The translations under genes and the position numbers were made by a program. From Oceanobacillus saliphilus (GTDB taxonomy: Bacteria > Bacillota > Bacilli > Bacillales > Amphibacillaceae): a stretch of DNA of 64,000 bases. The stretch is from assembly GCF_023522835.1 (NCBI RefSeq), contig NZ_JALCZU010000001.1:1-64000 (forward strand). Reading direction: 5' to 3'. The notes under the pieces were generated by a model that worked only from the letters and a program-made list of their open reading frames with translations, made no database searches and was not told the DNA's origin. Position 1 is the first letter of the stretch; each line of letters opens with the position of its first letter. Below are positions 60,074 to 64,000 of this stretch, in pieces.

Positions 60074-62089
60074 TTATTTGGCTCGACTTAGATTCAAACT
60101 ATTTTTATCAAGCCCAACTGAACTTTTTGATCTCCGTAGTTGCAGGGTTAAGATAACAGCCATAAGGATTATTCCAGCAAGATCTGTAAACAATCCTCCT
60201 ACCATCAATAACATCGAACCTGAAAACAATAGAACTCTTTCATATATTTTTAGTTTTTCAATCCAATAACCTATCACAGCTGCGCCTAGAAGGTAAACTC
60301 CTAGTATCGCCGATACAATGGAGAGACCAATTTCTATATAGCTACTTCCTTGGATAAGTAAACTCGGTGAATAAACAAACATGAAAGGCACTAAGAATCC
60401 CGCTAGACCTAGTCTGACCGCAATCCAGCTCACCTTCGTGGGATTAGAACCTGAAACACCTGCTGCTGTATACGAAGCTAGAGCAACTGGTGGGGTAATA
60501 TTTGACAGACAAGCAAAATATAGTACAAACAAATGTGCAACGATTGGTTCCACTCCAAGGTTAATCAAAGCAGGAGCAGCTACAATTACTGCAACAATAT
60601 AGCATGCTGTAGTCGGTAGACCCATCCCTAAGACGATACATGCAACCATTGTTAACAGGAGTGTAGGAAACATTAGACCCTGAGAAACGGATAAAATTAT
60701 ATTAGCTAACTGGAGACCTATGCCTGTTAATGAAACTACTCCAATAATAATTCCTACAACTGCGGTTGCCATAGTAATGAATACTGCACCTTTCGCACCT
60801 TCCTCAAGTGTTCGCAAGAGGGTTTTAATATCCATTCTTGTCTCTTTACGCAACATGCTAACTAAGTACGTAGCGACAATTGACCAAAATGCTGCAAAAA
60901 TAGGTGTAAAACCGTTAAACATTAAGAGCAATAATAGAAAGATTGGAAGTAGCAAATGACCTCTTTCCTTCATTAAAGCCTTTACATTTGGTAATTGATC
61001 CCTTGGAATCCCAACTAAGCCTGACTTCTTCGCTTCAAAATGAACCATAAACCAGAGGGCTGTAAAATAAAGAACTGCTGGAATAATCGCAGCAATCATA
61101 ACATGTGTATAGGGTATCCCAAGAAACTCAGCCATAACAAATGCAGCGGTTCCCATAATAGGGGGTGTAATCTGTCCTCCTGTAGAAGCAACTGCCTCTA
61201 CTGCAGATGCAAACCTTTTTTTATATCCTACCTTATTCATTAACGGAATCGTAAAAACTCCTGTAGTTGCTACATTTGCAACTGCACTACCATTAATCAT
61301 TCCTAGTGACGCACTTGCTAGAATAGATACTTTGGCAGGACCACCAGGGCGATGTCCTGCTATTCCCACGGCAGCACTTGTAAATAAACTTGACATCCCT
61401 GTTCCATTTAAAAACGCTCCAAATAAAATGAATAAAAATACATAAGTTGCCGATACACCTAGTGCAATCCCAAATATCCCTTCATTCCCTAAATACATTC
61501 GCTCAATCAAAATAGTTGATGAAAATCCGCGGTGCCCTAAAATTCCAGGGAGATATGGGCCAAGATATGCATATGCTAAAAATATAACCGCTAAAATAGG
61601 AAGCTGTTTACCAATAGAACGACGAGCTGCTTCTAATAACAAAACAATCGTAATAGCTCCCATTATTAAGTCGAGTGTCGTGACATTTAAACCCCTTCGC
61701 GCAATCTCTTCATACATAAAACCTAGATAACCAACGCTAATTGCACCTAAGATAGCCAATCCATAGTCAATTATTGAGGGTCTCTCTTTATTTGATTTCT
61801 TAAAGGCAGGATACAACAAAAATACAAGAATAATTGCAAAGGTTAAATGAATAGCCCGGTGTTGCATGACATTCATTGTAATCACACCTGCAGTTAAAAG
61901 ATGGAATACAGACATCATGATAGCAAGCATGGTTATAGTAATGCCTATTTTCCCCTTAACATGACGGAATCTAGCTGATGTATCATATTTCTTTGCTAAT
62001 TGATCAACATCAATCTTTTCAGATTGTTCTTCTACTATCTTTTCTACACTTAATTCTTCTGTCGTGTTGTTTTTGCTTTTCATATCCAC
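60074..62089 (-). CDS. TRAP transporter fused permease (DctQM), 2
   Basis: A 671-residue paralogue of the permease at 55644, with the same order of features: a DctQ-like N-terminal part with a charged first 50 residues, NGSAVANVATTGVFTIPLMN, ASTGGQITPPIMGTAAFV, GMGLPTTACYIVAVIV and SNITPPVALASYTAAGVSG. The start is GTG at 62089, 8 nt after AGAGGAG. It is partner of the TAXI protein 108 bp upstream. The two permeases clearly share a common origin but have diverged substantially. Confidence 0.92.
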   Translation of the reverse strand: MDMKSKNNTTEELSVEKIVEEQSEKIDVDQLAKKYDTSARFRHVKGKIGITITMLAIMMSVFHLLTAGVITMNVMQHRAIHLTFAIILVFLLYPAFKKSNKERPSIIDYGLAILGAISVGYLGFMYEEIARRGLNVTTLDLIMGAITIVLLLEAARRSIGKQLPILAVIFLAYAYLGPYLPGILGHRGFSSTILIERMYLGNEGIFGIALGVSATYVFLFILFGAFLNGTGMSSLFTSAAVGIAGHRPGGPAKVSILASASLGMINGSAVANVATTGVFTIPLMNKVGYKKRFASAVEAVASTGGQITPPIMGTAAFVMAEFLGIPYTHVMIAAIIPAVLYFTALWFMVHFEAKKSGLVGIPRDQLPNVKALMKERGHLLLPIFLLLLLMFNGFTPIFAAFWSIVATYLVSMLRKETRMDIKTLLRTLEEGAKGAVFITMATAVVGIIIGVVSLTGIGLQLANIILSVSQGLMFPTLLLTMVACIVLGMGLPTTACYIVAVIVAAPALINLGVEPIVAHLFVLYFACLSNITPPVALASYTAAGVSGSNPTKVSWIAVRLGLAGFLVPFMFVYSPSLLIQGSSYIEIGLSIVSAILGVYLLGAAVIGYWIEKLKIYERVLLFSGSMLLMVGGLFTDLAGIILMAVILTLQLRRSKSSVGLDKNSLNLSRAK

Positions 62090-62197
62090 ATAGACAACTC
62101 CTCTTATTCTAAATAGATTCTATGTTTAATACTTTTCAATCCTGAGTCCAATTCTATTTTATTTTAAATAGGATCCAGGATTGAAATTCCAAAAAAA

Positions 62198-63196
62198 TTA
62201 ATCTATATCTACACCATTATCTAAAAAGAATTTGATTGCACCCGGGTGTAGTGGTATCATACTTCCATTTTGAGAGTTTTCAAGTGTCATATTTTCACTA
62301 GAATTATGAACAGTTATCATATAGTCCTGGTTATCATAAAGAACGGTTAACATTTCATAAACAAAATCTTCTGAGAGATCAGCTCTGGCAAATAACCAAT
62401 TTGCTTCAGCATATATATCGATAGATTCTGTCTGATTCGGATAAGTATTTGCCGGTATTTCTAAAGGGAAATATGCAGGATTCACTTCCATAACCTTATC
62501 TACAAGTTCCGCAGAAAATGGTACCAGTTCATATTCTCCCGTGCTCAAGATATCTACAATATTTGAAGCACCTATACCACCAGGCATAATCGCTCCATCC
62601 AATTGATTATTTCGCATCATGTCCGTAGCTTGTCCACCTGTTACATATTCAGCTGAGATATCCTCTGACATATCTATCCCCAAAGCCTCAAGCAATCTTG
62701 TGGAATCTACCTCTACGCCCCCACCAGGTTCTCCAACTCCTATTCTCTTTCCTTGGATGTCCTCAGGTGTTTTAATACCAGAGCTTTTGCTTACAACTAA
62801 ATGCATCGCGTTTGGATACATATAAGTCATTCCTAACATATTAGTTATCTCATTACCTTCAAACTGCCCTTCTCCATTAATCGCATCGTATGCCATACTT
62901 GATTGCCCAAAACCGATATCACCATCATTTGAGTCTAATGCCTTATATATCGCAGGCGTACCAGCAGTAGATTGCGCTGAATACTGTCCTGAAGACATTT
63001 CATCATTGAACAATTGAGCCATCCCGTTAGCTACTAGAAAAAATGTCCCTCCACTAGATGCTCCAACAATTGACACATGGCTTGGAATATCCCCGCCATC
63101 AGGATCATCAGCTTGCGCATTTTGATCTGAGCATCCTACCAATATAGCCACTAACATTAACAAACCAACCAAAGCAATGTTTCTGATTTTCTTCAA
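62198..63196 (-). CDS. TAXI-family TRAP substrate-binding lipoprotein, 2
   Basis: The 332-residue lipoprotein has signal MKKIRNIALVGLLMLVAIL and lipobox LVGC (Cys22). The TAXI domain is visible in SIVGASSGGTFFLVANGMAQ, GDIGFGQSSMAYDAINGEG, RIGVGEPGGGVEVDSTRLLE, AEYVTGGQATDMMRNNQLDG and PLHPGAIKFFLDNGVD. The start is TTG at 63196 with AGGGGG 8 nt upstream. It is the first gene of TRAP operon 2, under a promoter at 63438 with the shared operator. Confidence 0.92.
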   Translation of the reverse strand: MKKIRNIALVGLLMLVAILVGCSDQNAQADDPDGGDIPSHVSIVGASSGGTFFLVANGMAQLFNDEMSSGQYSAQSTAGTPAIYKALDSNDGDIGFGQSSMAYDAINGEGQFEGNEITNMLGMTYMYPNAMHLVVSKSSGIKTPEDIQGKRIGVGEPGGGVEVDSTRLLEALGIDMSEDISAEYVTGGQATDMMRNNQLDGAIMPGGIGASNIVDILSTGEYELVPFSAELVDKVMEVNPAYFPLEIPANTYPNQTESIDIYAEANWLFARADLSEDFVYEMLTVLYDNQDYMITVHNSSENMTLENSQNGSMIPLHPGAIKFFLDNGVDID

Positions 63197-63293
63197 AATA
63201 AATTCCCCCTACAATTAAATTTTAATGTTAGGACTAACTTAGATAACTCCTCACCTGCCCCATAAAAAGAAAAAATGTCCTACTGCCGCCTAT

Positions 63294-63308
63294 TGAATAC
63301 GCTTACAA
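63294..63308 (-). promoter_or_regulatory. cre site in TRAP operon 2 leader
   Basis: The minus strand TTGTAAGCGTATTCA matches WTGNAANCGNWNNCW at every defined position, about 130 bp downstream of the promoter, the equivalent place to the site at 59319. Confidence 0.72.
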
Positions 63309-63437
63309 TTTTTGGACTCTAAGAACGATAAACTTACAATGGTTTTAAATAGCTTCGTGATTTTACGACCTCTTTACTAACCTCCTCCCGCGTCTTTACA
63401 CTAAAAGGAATATTTAGAATTTTTATTTCTGATTCTT

Positions 63438-63466
63438 ATTGTAAGACAATAATATTAGTAAGTCAA
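63438..63466 (-). promoter_or_regulatory. TRAP operon 2 promoter with operator on the -10 box
   Basis: On the minus strand TTGACT (63461-63466), 17 nt, TACAAT (63438-63443). The dyad ATTGTCTTACAAT covers 63438-63450. It is the third member of the same promoter-operator set. Confidence 0.83.
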
Positions 63467-63811
63467 TTATTTTTTTCAACTATTCAAATAATTATTTTAT
63501 TTTGCGAAACAAGGGGGGACGATTCTCCCGTTGCATAAAACGCGAGAAGAACGAAATCGCTTTGCGATGGCTAAAAACCAAAAATTCAAAAACTAATACA
63601 CAAAAAAAGAAAAACTATGCTCTATTTTATGGTATTGTTTAATCACCAAACCAAACAATCCAAAAAAAGAAAGGCATACTTTTTCTATGAGAATTATATC
63701 AAGGAATAGAAGAAAAATACATCCTCGATTTTTTAAGGCAATCCGATCTCCCCCTCCCATGGATTATTTATTAGATAACTAATTAATAAAACTATCTTTG
63801 GAGGGATTATG
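63467..63811. other. Intergenic region at the right end
   Basis: About 345 bases without a gene. A sequence GGGGGGACGATTCTCCC (about 63513-63529) resembles the core of the REP family (GGGGACGGTTCTC) but without the outer GGAAGC arms. The rest is A-rich. Confidence 0.4.
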
Positions 63812-64000
63812 ATGGAGAAATATAAACAAAAAATAGATTTGTACTCTGAATTAAAGGGTTTTGCCAGAATCCTCAAGAGAATCTTATGCTCACAGAATGA
63901 ATGCTTTCTTAACTTATATGCAGAGGCACAATAGACCCTTGGATGACACGGATTTTGAAGATATCCAACAATATATTCTTTATCTCACAAAGGAACGTGA
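63812..64000 (+). pseudogene. Tyrosine recombinase/integrase N-terminus, frameshifted, partial
   Basis: The start at 63812, 6 nt after GGAGGG, reads MEKYKQKIDLYSELKGF, the N-terminal core-binding (SAM-like) domain of phage-integrase-type recombinases. After GGTTTT the homologous frame continues one base away as PESSRESYAHRMNAFLTYMQ, RHNRPLDDTDFEDIQQYILY to the window edge. The annotated frame stops within 42 codons, so a single-base deletion has broken it. The catalytic domain would lie to the right. Recombinases of this kind often accompany IS91-like or other mobile elements. Confidence 0.75.

Noticed and set aside
63513-63529. Further REP unit near the right end
   Set aside because: Only the core resembles the family; the GGAAGC/GCTTCC arms are missing.

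Overview
The window looks like chromosomal DNA of a low-GC Gram-positive of the family Bacillaceae. The evidence is strong AGGAGG-type ribosome binding sites, sigma-A promoters, a Bacillus-style rrn leader, an S-box riboswitch, a PerR-type box before ahpCF, CcpA-type cre sites, an AprX protease, a pha cluster in the Bacillus megaterium order, and paired U32 genes. The repeat content reminds me of Oceanobacillus or Virgibacillus, but that is a guess. 

Layout. The left edge is the 5' end of a 16S rRNA gene leaving the window on the minus strand, with tandem promoters. About 1.7 kb of decayed coding remnants follow. Next come an iron-type alcohol dehydrogenase, an Hsp20, ahpC-ahpF, and a minus-strand S-box operon (SsuABC-like transporter plus acyl-CoA synthetase). 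Then a Nudix hydrolase, a GlcD-type oxidase, a MurNAc catabolic operon (murR, murQ, murP, mupG), an LLM-class flavin oxidoreductase, a tiny lipoprotein, an AprX protease, a SatP-type acetate transporter, a 52-bp tandem array, a candidate small RNA and a secreted GH3 glycosidase. A complete Tad/Flp pilus operon occupies 26.6-33.8 kb. After it lie DUF192, a nucleoside-recognition-type membrane protein with an amidohydrolase, an Rpn nuclease, and trhP1-trhP2-like U32 genes flanked by two more 52-bp arrays. The PHA cluster (phaP, phaQ, phaR, phaB, phaC and an extra reductase) spans 41.8-46.7 kb, followed by a decayed second copy of the U32 pair. From 48.7 to 63.5 kb everything reads leftward. It is a sugar-acid (hexarate) region: glucarate dehydratase, 5-dehydro-4-deoxyglucarate dehydratase, dioxovalerate dehydrogenase, a 2-hydroxyacid dehydrogenase, a frameshifted ornithine-cyclodeaminase-like gene, a FadR-type regulator, two TAXI-TRAP transporters and a broken dlgD-like gene. 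The right edge is the frameshifted start of a tyrosine recombinase. 

The clearest new observations are these. (1) The hexarate/TRAP promoters share a TTGACA-17-TACAAT architecture in which a dyad, ATTGTNTTACAAT, coincides with the -10 box; this predicts one regulon, probably controlled by the local FadR-type protein. (2) A 171-bp MITE-like element is present in two nearly identical copies, each inserted at the same position of a 29-bp REP-like palindrome, with an 8-9 bp target duplication. The palindrome recurs about nine times and often abuts stop codons, where it can serve as a terminator. (3) A family of 52-bp hairpin repeats forms three arrays. (4) A small RNA candidate has its own promoter and terminator. 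(5) phaB has a strong ribosome binding site but no ATG, GTG or TTG start near it. (6) There are several layers of recent gene decay: a U32 pair copy, Rpn fragments, TRAP fragments, an ocd frameshift, a dlgD remnant and an integrase frameshift. All functional names come from sequence recognition alone, with no database search.
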